Below, piece after piece: positions 1 to 5,558 of a stretch of DNA of 5,577 nucleotides (within the stretch, counting starts at the first letter, position 1; every line of letters starts with the position of its first letter). Location: assembly GCA_026421135.1 (NCBI GenBank), contig JAPKCR010000195.1, forward strand, positions 1 through 5,577. Reading direction: 5' to 3'. This DNA is from Sulfitobacter sp. GTDB taxonomy: Bacteria > Pseudomonadota > Alphaproteobacteria > Rhodobacterales > Rhodobacteraceae. The notes under the pieces are model-generated. The model was given only the letters and a program-made list of their open reading frames with translations, had not been told where the DNA came from and made no database searches. The translations under genes and the position numbers were made by a program.

Positions 1-1003
1 CAGCCACCAAGGGGTGGCGCACCACGTCTTTGGAGGTGAAGTAGTTAAAGCTGACCTTGGGGATTTCTTTGAGCAGGCGTTCGGCATCTTGCAAGCCCGA
101 CGGGACGCCGCGCGGCAAATCGATCTGCGTGCGGTCGCCCGTGATCACCATCCGAGAACCTTCGCCCAAGCGGGTTAGAAACATTTTCATCTGCATCGAC
201 GTGGCATTCTGCGCTTCGTCCAGAACGACGAATGCATTTGCAAGGGTTCTGCCACGCATGAAAGCAAGCGGCGCAATTTCAATCTTTTTGTCTTCGAGCA
301 ATTTGGCAAGTTGCTTGCCCGGAAGGAAGTCATTCAGCGCGTCGTAAAGCGGCTGCATATAGGGGTCGACCTTGTCCTTCATGTCGCCGGGAAGGTAGCC
401 CAGTTTTTCGCCTGCTTCGACTGCGGGGCGCGACAGGATAATCTTGTCGACGTGACCGCCAATGAACATCGACACGCCGACTGCGACGGCAAGATAGGTT
501 TTGCCGGTACCCGCTGGGCCTATACCAAAGGCCAATTCGTTGTCGAACAGGGATTGGACATATGCCTTTTGCGCAGCGGTGCGCGGTTCGACGCGTTTTT
601 TGCGCGTCTGGATTTCAATCCCGCCCAAAATCGGCATTTCGATCTGGTCGCCTGCGTGAACCCCTGTGCCTACTGCAGAACCGCCCATGCGCAAAAGGCT
701 GTCCACTTCAGCAGACTCAACCGTGCGCCCCCCTTCAAGGCGGGCGTAAAGTGCATTCAGCACAGTTTCTGCGCGCGCGGCTGCATCGTCATCACCAATG
801 ATCGACAGCTGGTTGCCGCGGCGTACAATCTGCACGCCCAGTGACTTTTCTATAGCTGCGAGATGCGCATCATACGCTCCGCAAAGATCAATCAACAAAC
901 GGTTGTCCTGAAATTCCAACAAATGCGCGGTGTTGGCGGTGGGGGTGTTAATGTCGCTGGACGTCAATGCCTGTTCCAATTTCAATTTTTCTATCCTTTT
1001 CAT
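1..1003 (-). CDS. phoH: PhoH-like P-loop ATPase (YbeZ type), 3' end cut off by the window
   Basis: A PhoH/YbeZ-family cytoplasmic nucleotide hydrolase linked in bacteria to RNA metabolism, often encoded next to the 16S rRNA endonuclease YbeY. The minus frame stays open from the ATG at 1003 to the window edge, giving 334 residues. Residues about 30-92 form an N-terminal region with a KH-like pattern (RRGN.L.I.G), which is inference. The PhoH core follows. Walker A is GPAGTGKT at residues 162-169 and Walker B is VVLDEAQ at 259-265. Conserved PhoH blocks SRPAVEAGEKLGYLPGD, MRGRTL, TGDRTQ(I)DLP and FTSKDVVRHPLV are all present. By family length only about 10-20 C-terminal residues should be missing. 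GAGAA at 1011-1015, 7 nt before the ATG, serves as Shine-Dalgarno. An intrinsic terminator lies 38 nt upstream of the ATG, so transcription must come from read-through or a promoter not obvious here. The family assignment is very secure; the exact cellular role is not. Confidence 0.96.
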   Translation of the reverse strand, partial: MKRIEKLKLEQALTSSDINTPTANTAHLLEFQDNRLLIDLCGAYDAHLAAIEKSLGVQIVRRGNQLSIIGDDDAAARAETVLNALYARLEGGRTVESAEVDSLLRMGGSAVGTGVHAGDQIEMPILGGIEIQTRKKRVEPRTAAQKAYVQSLFDNELAFGIGPAGTGKTYLAVAVGVSMFIGGHVDKIILSRPAVEAGEKLGYLPGDMKDKVDPYMQPLYDALNDFLPGKQLAKLLEDKKIEIAPLAFMRGRTLANAFVVLDEAQNATSMQMKMFLTRLGEGSRMVITGDRTQIDLPRGVPSGLQDAERLLKEIPKVSFNYFTSKDVVRHPLVA

Positions 1004-1010
1004 ATGGGGC

Positions 1011-1015
1011 TTCTC
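1011..1015 (-). promoter_or_regulatory. Shine-Dalgarno of phoH
   Basis: GAGAA on the minus strand, 7 nt ahead of the ATG at 1003, decides that start. A second ATG at 1017-1015 overlaps it but is out of frame and stops after five codons. Confidence 0.6.
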
Positions 1016-1040
1016 ATCTGTTTGGGTACCCCGACGCGAG

Positions 1041-1074
1041 ACAAAAAAGGCCGGGGCGTGATACGCCCCGGCCT
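1041..1074 (-). terminator. Rho-independent terminator after the small lipoprotein gene
   Basis: An 11-bp perfect GC-rich inverted repeat (1049-1059 with 1063-1073, loop of 3 nt) extends by one A-T pair (1048/1074). Read on the minus strand, the stem is followed directly by six T residues (1048-1043). This is the classic form of an intrinsic terminator for transcripts coming from miaB, the OmpA-like gene and the lipoprotein gene. It sits 26 nt after the lipoprotein stop and 37 nt before the phoH ATG. On the plus strand there is no T tract, so it is directional. Confidence 0.9.
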
Positions 1075-1099
1075 GAAATGGTTTATCCGAAGCCCAAAA

Positions 1100-1420
1100 T
1101 TAGTTCGGATCCCGAATGTTCGAACCACCTTTGAAGTCGCCTGCGGTATAGGTAGGTTGCGCAACGCCGGAACAAACAGGCTTGCCATACTTATCTAGTC
1201 GCTGGCTCAGGTATCCCTCGACACCGTCATCAATGATCCAGTGGTCACAACCGTTCGGGTCAACCCAGATACCGGCCTGCAGCTGGCTCAGGTGCTTTTT
1301 GTCAAAGCCACGGTCATAGGATTTATCAGCGGAATAACCGCCGCCGATACCTTCGAAATCAGCACAAGCTGTTAGACCAAAGGCGCAGGCTGTGGCCATT
1401 AAGATTTTCGTTTTAAACAA
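1100..1420 (-). CDS. Small lipoprotein with a WVDPxGCxHW module shared with its neighbour
   Basis: A 106-residue predicted lipoprotein of unknown function. A basic n-region (MFKTK) and short hydrophobic stretch end in the lipobox LTAC with Cys19 as lipidation site. Residues +2 Ala and +3 Asp would not act as the E. coli inner-membrane retention signal, so outer-membrane anchoring is likely (inference). Residues 51-83 carry the module WVDPNGCDHWIIDDGVEG ... GKPVC, with Cys58 and Cys83 25 residues apart. It aligns without gaps to residues 47-79 of the upstream OmpA-like protein (18/33 identical). The last 23 residues are Gly/Thr/Asn-rich and look flexible. The TTG start at 1420 is preferred: AAGGGG lies 8 nt upstream, and the next start, ATG at 1399, would lack a charged n-region. 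The gene starts 12 nt after the upstream stop. That it is a real exported gene is well supported; its function is unknown. Confidence 0.85.
   Translation of the reverse strand: MFKTKILMATACAFGLTACADFEGIGGGYSADKSYDRGFDKKHLSQLQAGIWVDPNGCDHWIIDDGVEGYLSQRLDKYGKPVCSGVAQPTYTAGDFKGGSNIRDPN
1172..1270 (-). repeat. Copy 2 of the shared 33-residue WVDPxGCxHW module (in the lipoprotein)
   Basis: Codes residues 51-83 of the lipoprotein. It aligns without gaps to 1772-1870: 18 of 33 residues match, and for the part 1211-1270 against 1811-1870, 49 of 60 bases match. The offset is exactly 600 bp throughout. Confidence 0.85.
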
Positions 1421-1426
1421 TTTTCT

Positions 1427-1432
1427 GTCCCC
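1427..1432 (-). promoter_or_regulatory. Shine-Dalgarno of the lipoprotein gene, abutting the upstream stop
   Basis: The minus strand reads TAAGGGGACAGAAAATTG: the TAA (1435-1433) ends the OmpA-like gene and the following GGGG starts the ribosome site. A ribosome terminating on the first gene would cover the start of the second, so translational coupling is likely. The spacing supports the TTG at 1420. Confidence 0.6.
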
Positions 1433-2008
1433 TTAGCGAATGCAGATGATTTCGACACGGCGATTTTTGGCCATACCAGCGGACGAACCGTTTGCTGCGG
1501 CCGGCATGCGTTCACCGTATCCACGAACATCTGCGATCCGGGCACCGGTTTTTGCAGCAACGGCAGCAACGGCATTCGCGCGATTGATTGACAGGCGCAT
1601 GTTGTATTCGTCAGACGCGCGGCTGTCGGTGTGGCCGCTGATGATATAGGAAATCGCGCCGGTGGATTTGAAGAACTGTGCCAGCCGTTGCTTGCCCTGC
1701 GCGTGGATGCGGTAGCTATCGGTGGCAAAAAACTGATCGGTATTCATCACACCGCAAACATTGCCACGACGGCAAACCGGAATGCCTTGGCGGCTGACGT
1801 TGGGTGTCATGAACCCTTCGGCACCGTCATCCATAACCCAGTGTTCACACCCGTCGGGGTCAACCCAGATTGTTGGAATATACTGCCCCTTATCGCGGCC
1901 AATTTGAGATTTTGTTTGTGCATCGGCAGCAGATGCTTGGAAAACGAATGTTGCGGCAACAAGTGTACCCGCAAACAGCCGCAGACCTTTAGAAATTGTG
2001 TTCAACAC
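1433..2008 (-). CDS. OmpA C-terminal-domain protein, periplasmic and peptidoglycan-binding
   Basis: A 191-residue exported protein expected to bind peptidoglycan. Numbering is from the GTG at 2008. Residues 1-30 form a Sec signal peptide (basic start, hydrophobic core LFAGTLVAATFVF, then ASA/ADA cleavage options near 27-30); there is no lipobox and no beta-barrel. Residues 47-79 are the WVDPDGCEHWVMDDGAEG ... GIPVC module with Cys54 and Cys79. The OmpA C-terminal domain covers about 90-191: FFATDS, GHTDS, YNMRLSINRA, GYGERMP and NRRVEI. Asp128 and Arg143 match the diaminopimelate-binding Asp271 and Arg286 of E. coli OmpA. Extra cysteines are Cys85 and Cys189. A longer frame from a TTG at 2038 is possible, but AAAGGACGAGG sits just upstream of GTG 2008 (TTG 2005 is an equal alternative). 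The OmpA domain is certain; the role of the N-terminal module is unknown. Confidence 0.93.
   Translation of the reverse strand: MLNTISKGLRLFAGTLVAATFVFQASAADAQTKSQIGRDKGQYIPTIWVDPDGCEHWVMDDGAEGFMTPNVSRQGIPVCRRGNVCGVMNTDQFFATDSYRIHAQGKQRLAQFFKSTGAISYIISGHTDSRASDEYNMRLSINRANAVAAVAAKTGARIADVRGYGERMPAAANGSSAGMAKNRRVEIICIR
1772..1870 (-). repeat. Copy 1 of the shared 33-residue WVDPxGCxHW module (in the OmpA-like protein)
   Basis: Codes residues 47-79 of the OmpA-like protein, between the signal peptide and the OmpA domain. It is paralogous to 1172-1270 at a constant 600-bp offset. Conserved positions include Trp, Asp-Pro, Gly-Cys, His-Trp, Asp-Asp-Gly, Glu-Gly and the closing Pro-Val-Cys. Confidence 0.85.
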
Positions 2009-2011
2009 AGC

Positions 2012-2022
2012 CCTCGTCCTTT
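2012..2022 (-). promoter_or_regulatory. Strong Shine-Dalgarno of the OmpA-like gene
   Basis: The purine run AAAGGACGAGG ends 3 nt before GTG 2008 and 6 nt before TTG 2005; its AGGA core lies 8 nt before the GTG. No comparable run precedes the more distal TTG at 2038, which is why the shorter protein is chosen. Confidence 0.6.
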
Positions 2023-2027
2023 TTTTA

Positions 2028-2078
2028 GTCCCCCGCAAAAGAAACCAGAACTGCGCAGTGCAGCAGGGTCCCCCGCAA
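2028..2078. repeat. 11-bp direct repeat, two copies 40 bp apart
   Basis: GTCCCCCGCAA occurs at 2028-2038 and at 2068-2078, in the probable 5' leader of the OmpA-like gene. The 40-bp offset is close to four helical turns. It could be a paired protein-binding site or chance in a C-rich leader. Confidence 0.4.
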
Positions 2079-2087
2079 TATCTAGTA

Positions 2088-2116
2088 AGATTAGGCGGTA
2101 AACGTGGGTCTGTGAA
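2088..2116 (-). promoter_or_regulatory. Candidate promoter for the OmpA-like/lipoprotein pair
   Basis: Minus strand TTCACA (2116-2111, one mismatch to TTGACA), a 17-nt spacer and TAATCT (2093-2088, a poor -10 with only 3/6 matches). It would give a leader of roughly 70 nt. Weak, judged by eye only. Confidence 0.25.
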
Positions 2117-2162
2117 GCACGAAAACCACGGTATTTGCTATATTGTGGCCATACTTAGGCAT

Positions 2163-2203
2163 TTATCGGGCTATTGTCCGATAATTACACCCCGTTAAAC
2201 GGG
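2163..2203. promoter_or_regulatory. Two neighbouring dyads in the miaB to OmpA-like intergenic region
   Basis: TTATCGG at 2163-2169 and CCGATAA at 2178-2184 form a perfect 7-bp inverted repeat around 8 nt, 22 bp in all. Seven bases later CCCGTTAAACGGG (2191-2203) is a second dyad with 6-bp arms around one base. Neither is followed by a T tract on the minus strand, so they look more like operators than like a terminator of miaB. No known regulator consensus is recognised. Confidence 0.4.
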
Positions 2204-2248
2204 AAATAGTCCAACGCCGCCGCCCCCTACGCCGCTTCGGGAAATCGA

Positions 2249-3568
2249 CTATAGTTCGATTGCGGTCAACGAATTGGTCTTGGCATCAACGATCCTGACG
2301 CGGGCCACTTGACCGACTTTTGCCTTGGCGTTGTCAATATGGACCGAATGCAAGTATTCCGACTTCCCAACCATCTGCCCGGCCTCGCGACCGGTTTTTT
2401 CAACCAGAACAGACAGGTCACGCCCGACCATTGCATTTTGGATGCTGCGCTGTTGGTCGGTGATCAGCCCCTGTAACCGTTGCAGCCGCGCATCGGCCAC
2501 GGCGGCATCAACAAGTTCGCGTTCTGCCGCTGGTGTGCCCGGCCGGGTCGAATATTTAAAGGAATAGGCATAGCCGTATTTGACCTCGCGGACCAAATCC
2601 ATCGTCGCCTCGAAATCAGCGTCGGTTTCTTCGGGGAAGCCTACGATGAAATCACCCGACATCACGATATCGGGTCGCGCGTCGCGGATACGTTCGATCA
2701 GACGCAGATAACTGTCGGCGGTGTGACTGCGGTTCATCCGTTTCAGGATGCGATCTGACCCGGACTGAACAGGCAGGTGCAAATAGGGCATCAGCTTGTC
2801 GACCTCGCCATGGGCGGCGATCAATGCGTCGTCCATGTCATTGGGGTGGCTCGTGGTATAGCGGATACGCTCAAGCCCGTCGATTTTGGCCAGCTCGCGG
2901 ATCAGGCGGGCCAGCGTGTAATCAGCGCCCTCTCCCCCGACGCCGTGATAGGCATTAACGTTCTGGCCCAGCAATGTGACTTCGCGCACACCATTTTCGA
3001 CCAGTTCGCGGGCCTCTGTCATCACGCGGCTAGCAGGACGTGATACTTCGGCACCGCGGGTATAGGGAACAACGCAAAAGGCGCAGAATTTATCGCAGCC
3101 TTCCTGAACGGTCAAAAATGCCGACGGCGCGCGGGCCGCTTTGCCACGGCCTTTCATCTTTTCGAACTTGTCCTCTTCGGGGAAATCCGTGTCCAGCGCG
3201 GTTTGACCGGTGCGCACGCGGGCTTCCATCGCTGGCAGACGGTGATAAGACTGAGGACCCACAACCAGATCGACAGCTGGCTGGCGGCGCATGATCTCGG
3301 CCCCTTCGGCCTGCGCAACACAGCCCGTTACACCGATTTTCAGGTTTGGGTTCAATGCCTTGAGCGGCTTCAACCGACCCAGTTCGGAATATACCTTTTC
3401 GGCAGCTTTTTCCCGAATATGGCAAGTGTTGAGCAAGATCATATCTGCATCATCGGCAGTCTTGGTCTGGACATAGCTGTCGCCCAAGGCCTCGGCCATG
3501 CGTTCACTGTCATAGACGTTCATCTGGCACCCATAGGTCTTGATGAACAGCTTTTTTGGCGCGGTCAT
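2249..3568 (-). CDS. miaB: tRNA-2-methylthio-N6-isopentenyladenosine-37 synthase MiaB
   Basis: A radical-SAM methylthiotransferase that converts i6A37 to ms2i6A37 in tRNAs reading UNN codons, in the cytoplasm. From the ATG at 3568 it has 439 residues, normal for the family. The N-terminal UPF0004 domain holds the auxiliary 4Fe-4S ligands Cys14 (KTYGCQMN), Cys49 ([10 protein letters not shown]) and Cys83 (TGCVAQ). The radical-SAM motif CDKFCAFC gives Cys158, Cys162 and Cys165. The blocks GQNVNAY, TSHP, PVQSGSD.IL..MNR and [11 protein letters not shown] follow, and residues about 375-439 form the C-terminal TRAM tRNA-binding domain. In-frame starts at 3580 (ATG) and 3595 (TTG) exist, but the family begins close to the [15 protein letters not shown] block, which favours 3568. 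The Shine-Dalgarno is weak (GGA). It diverges from the glycosyltransferase-like gene and is the first minus-strand gene of the group leading to phoH. Confidence 0.97.
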   Translation of the reverse strand: MTAPKKLFIKTYGCQMNVYDSERMAEALGDSYVQTKTADDADMILLNTCHIREKAAEKVYSELGRLKPLKALNPNLKIGVTGCVAQAEGAEIMRRQPAVDLVVGPQSYHRLPAMEARVRTGQTALDTDFPEEDKFEKMKGRGKAARAPSAFLTVQEGCDKFCAFCVVPYTRGAEVSRPASRVMTEARELVENGVREVTLLGQNVNAYHGVGGEGADYTLARLIRELAKIDGLERIRYTTSHPNDMDDALIAAHGEVDKLMPYLHLPVQSGSDRILKRMNRSHTADSYLRLIERIRDARPDIVMSGDFIVGFPEETDADFEATMDLVREVKYGYAYSFKYSTRPGTPAAERELVDAAVADARLQRLQGLITDQQRSIQNAMVGRDLSVLVEKTGREAGQMVGKSEYLHSVHIDNAKAKVGQVARVRIVDAKTNSLTAIEL

Positions 3569-3682
3569 GGCGAGTTCCATTATTACGATCTGCAAAAACG
3601 CGGTCTAGCAGTGCCAGCGTTCTCTTGCAATGCGTGCCGATTTGGCTGATTTAGATGTAGTCGCACAAATGAACAGGTCCCA
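3569..3682. promoter_or_regulatory. Divergent intergenic region between miaB and the glycosyltransferase-like gene
   Basis: This 114-bp gap must hold the promoter(s) for both divergent genes unless miaB is transcribed otherwise. Only poor matches to sigma-70 boxes are seen, for example TTGCAA at 3635-3630 on the minus strand with TAGACC 17 nt on. No hairpin or operator stands out. Confidence 0.35.
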
Positions 3683-4552
3683 ATGCACTATCGCAGTCTT
3701 GATCAATTTCTGACCGACGGAAAAGACGATCTGGTCAAAGGGCCGATCGCCATGATTCTGGTCGAAGACGATGTCGAAATCGACACCACGTTGCGCCATC
3801 ACCAACAATTGGGCTTTACCAAGGTGATCGCTTTTATGCCCGAAGAGTTCGATTTGCCGCGCGATGTCAAAGAGCTGGTGATCCGTATTGACTACAGCAT
3901 GGTCCAGGAAAATACGATGGAGACTGCCATCAACCGCGTGATCGAGGCCGCCGAGGGCCAATGGCTGTATTACTGCTATAACGCTGAATACCTGTTCTAT
4001 CCCTTTTGCGAGACCCGCAATATTATCGAAATGCTTGCGTTCCATACCGAAGAACGCCGCAGCTCCATGCTGTCATATGTTGTCGATCTTTATGCCGATG
4101 ATCTGACCGAAAAGCCTGACGCAGTGTCGTTGGAAAACGCCCATCTGGACAGGTCCGGATATTACGCGCTGGCCCGCCACGATGCCGCGCCCCCCAACCA
4201 CCCCAAAGATCGCCAGCTGGATTTCTTTGGCGGATTGCGCTGGCGGTTCGAAGAACACGTGCCTGCCGCGCGTCGCAAAATTGACCGCATTTCGCTATTC
4301 CGCGCCAAACCCGGTTTGAAAATCCGCGATGACCACACTTTCAACGACGAAGAATACAACACCTATTCCTGTCCGTGGCACCACAATATCACCTCTGCAG
4401 TATGCTCATTCCGCACCGCCAAGGCGCTAAAGAAAAACCCCGGCAGCAAGTTCGAAATCGAAACCTTCAAATGGCACAACTCAGCCCCCTTTGAATGGCA
4501 TTCTCGCCAATTGCTGGACCTTGGGCTGATTGAACCGGGGCAATGGTTCTAA
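3683..4552 (+). CDS. Glycosyltransferase-2-like protein (Glyco_tranf_2_4 type), substrate unknown
   Basis: A 289-residue soluble protein without signal peptide or membrane segment. Residues about 20-60 (PIAMILVEDDVEIDTTLRHH ... LGFTKVIAFM) resemble the opening Rossmann strand-helix-strand of family-2-like glycosyltransferases, in which a short loop leads to a helix ending HH..LG. The region where such enzymes carry a D-x-D or DADEF metal-binding segment corresponds here to WLYYCYNAEYLF (94-105), with Asn and Glu in place of the acidic pair. A His-rich block near the C terminus (DDHTFNDEEY at 216-225, PWHHNIT at 231-237) may be the acceptor or catalytic side. The ATG at 3683 has only AGG as a weak ribosome site. 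The gene diverges from miaB and ends 132 bp before the convergent hchA-like stop. That it is a real gene is highly likely; activity and acceptor are unknown. I made the fold assignment by pattern recall, so it is moderate. Confidence 0.8.
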   Translation: MHYRSLDQFLTDGKDDLVKGPIAMILVEDDVEIDTTLRHHQQLGFTKVIAFMPEEFDLPRDVKELVIRIDYSMVQENTMETAINRVIEAAEGQWLYYCYNAEYLFYPFCETRNIIEMLAFHTEERRSSMLSYVVDLYADDLTEKPDAVSLENAHLDRSGYYALARHDAAPPNHPKDRQLDFFGGLRWRFEEHVPAARRKIDRISLFRAKPGLKIRDDHTFNDEEYNTYSCPWHHNITSAVCSFRTAKALKKNPGSKFEIETFKWHNSAPFEWHSRQLLDLGLIEPGQWF

Positions 4553-4571
4553 ACGGCTGATCTTGGCTGGA

Positions 4572-4619
4572 CCGGAAATTATATTCGCCAAAGGCGAAAG
4601 TGCTCAATTGCCGTTCCGG
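4572..4619. repeat. Nested inverted repeat in the convergent intergenic region
   Basis: CCGGAA (4572-4577) pairs with TTCCGG (4614-4619). Inside it, TTCGCC (4584-4589) pairs with GGCGAA (4593-4598) around AAA, and AATT boxes lie between the two stems on each side. It starts 20 nt after the glycosyltransferase-like stop and lacks a T tract on the plus strand. It could be a 3'-end stabilising structure or a small palindromic element. Confidence 0.4.
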
Positions 4620-4637
4620 GCGCATCCTAACGAATTC

Positions 4638-4672
4638 CGCAAGGCGCACGCATGTCTTTGATGCGCCTTGCG
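4638..4672. terminator. 11-bp inverted repeat between convergent genes, possible shared terminator
   Basis: CGCAAGGCGCA (4638-4648) and TGCGCCTTGCG (4662-4672) are perfect 11-bp complements around a 13-nt loop; CGCAT and ATGCG within it allow an alternative stem. It lies 86 nt after the plus-strand stop and 12 nt after the minus-strand stop. No U tract follows on either strand, so it is not a canonical intrinsic terminator. A Rho-assisted or 3'-protecting role fits the position better. Confidence 0.5.
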
Positions 4673-4684
4673 ACTGTTCTTAGT

Positions 4685-5545
4685 CTATCGAGTTGCTTGC
4701 AGAAGCGTTTCGGATGCCAAACGTCCAAAGTTATTTGCAGCTTTCGGACTCGCGCCCGAGATTAGGTGCCGATCAATTTGGCAAGAGCTGTCTGCTTTGG
4801 TGTTGGTAATTGTCACACCTAAAGCGTTTAGCTTTTCGCCAAATTTCCACGGCATATGACCTGGCATATAGCCAATCATCGGCGTTTGCTTATCCACAGC
4901 GTCAGGGAATGCTGCGATCTTGTAGCCACTATAGATGAACTTCTTGCCATCTTCTGCTGCAAGTAGTGCTGCGGGACCGTGACAAAGAGCCAGCGTAAAT
5001 AGATCGCGATCATGTGCCCAATGCAGGAGTTTGCCCAAGTCGGCGTTGTCAGGCAACCCAAGCATGGCACCGTGACCGCCCGGCAAAAATACCGCTATGT
5101 AAGGCGCATCATCTGTCATCGACTTGGACACAAAATCTGCAAGGCTGCCAGGTTTCGCAAAGGCGTTGGCATACTCGCGAAAGAGGTTTTTCACGTCCTC
5201 ATCTTCGCCTGGCATTGCCCAATCTTCAATAACTACCGGCGCACCTGTTGGTGTGACGATGTCAATTTCAAAGCCCGCATTGATCAGGTGCAACATTGGC
5301 AAGCCCATTTCCACCGGATGGTTTCCGGTCGAGAACTTCTTGCCATTGGCCATGGTCATATTGCGTTCTTCTGTGCAGACCATCAAAACACGCAGCTTAC
5401 CGCCCGTGTAGGGATTGGCATATGCACCACCATCATAGTCCGTCTTGGAAGACGTCGCCAGTTTCAGGGCAAGAGGTGACGGCGCAAATGCACCATCATT
5501 AGTCGGCGTCGGGGCGGCCCCGAACAGATTACGTAGAAAGCTCAT
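4685..5545 (-). CDS. hchA: HchA/Hsp31-like DJ-1/PfpI superfamily protein (glyoxalase III type)
   Basis: A 286-residue homologue of E. coli HchA (Hsp31, 283 residues), a cytoplasmic holdase chaperone and glutathione-independent glyoxalase III that turns methylglyoxal into lactate; protein deglycase activity has been reported but is debated. It aligns along its whole length: NGK.FSTGNHP.E (67-79), AGFE (90-93), WAMP (109-112), FLPGGHGA..GLP (153-165), LCHGPAA (187-193), AFPDA.DKQTP.IGYMPGH (212-230) and SGASP.AAN.FG.LA (263-277). The catalytic triad is Cys188, His189 and Asp215, and Glu79 is the conserved helper acid. Of the E. coli metal ligands His86, Glu91 and His123, only Glu93 is kept; the other two positions are Ile88 and Tyr125. 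AAGGA lies 8 nt ahead of the ATG at 5545. It appears to be monocistronic within the window. The family is secure; the metal-site difference makes it a divergent subgroup. Confidence 0.93.
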   Translation of the reverse strand: MSFLRNLFGAAPTPTNDGAFAPSPLALKLATSSKTDYDGGAYANPYTGGKLRVLMVCTEERNMTMANGKKFSTGNHPVEMGLPMLHLINAGFEIDIVTPTGAPVVIEDWAMPGEDEDVKNLFREYANAFAKPGSLADFVSKSMTDDAPYIAVFLPGGHGAMLGLPDNADLGKLLHWAHDRDLFTLALCHGPAALLAAEDGKKFIYSGYKIAAFPDAVDKQTPMIGYMPGHMPWKFGEKLNALGVTITNTKADSSCQIDRHLISGASPKAANNFGRLASETLLQATR

Positions 5546-5553
5546 GAATATAT

Positions 5554-5558
5554 TCCTT
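5554..5558 (-). promoter_or_regulatory. Shine-Dalgarno of the hchA-like gene
   Basis: AAGGA on the minus strand, 8 nt ahead of the ATG at 5545; it fixes the start. Only 32 bp of upstream DNA is in the window, so the promoter is not visible. Confidence 0.65.

Noticed and set aside
311..844. 177-codon plus-strand reading frame opposite phoH
   Set aside because: It lies wholly antisense to the secure PhoH frame with its Walker motifs; the composition is typical of an antisense shadow and no domain is recognisable.
1024..1031. GGGTACCC palindrome ahead of phoH
   Set aside because: Eight bases only, expected by chance, and no repeat partner seen.
1399..1728. 109-codon minus-strand frame overlapping the OmpA-like and lipoprotein genes
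   Set aside because: It is in another frame of the same strand over two better supported genes; no signal or domain.
1631..2101. 156-codon plus-strand frame opposite the OmpA-like gene
   Set aside because: Antisense to a recognised OmpA domain, with no ribosome site and no recognisable motif.
2191..2203. CCCGTTAAACGGG as an intrinsic terminator of miaB
   Set aside because: The loop is too small and no T tract follows on the minus strand; kept only as a possible operator.
3605..4045. 146-codon minus-strand frame between miaB and the glycosyltransferase-like gene
   Set aside because: Mostly antisense to the glycosyltransferase-like protein; protein content is not family-like and it would displace the miaB upstream region.
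5012..5479. 155-codon plus-strand frame opposite hchA
   Set aside because: Antisense shadow of a full-length HchA homologue.
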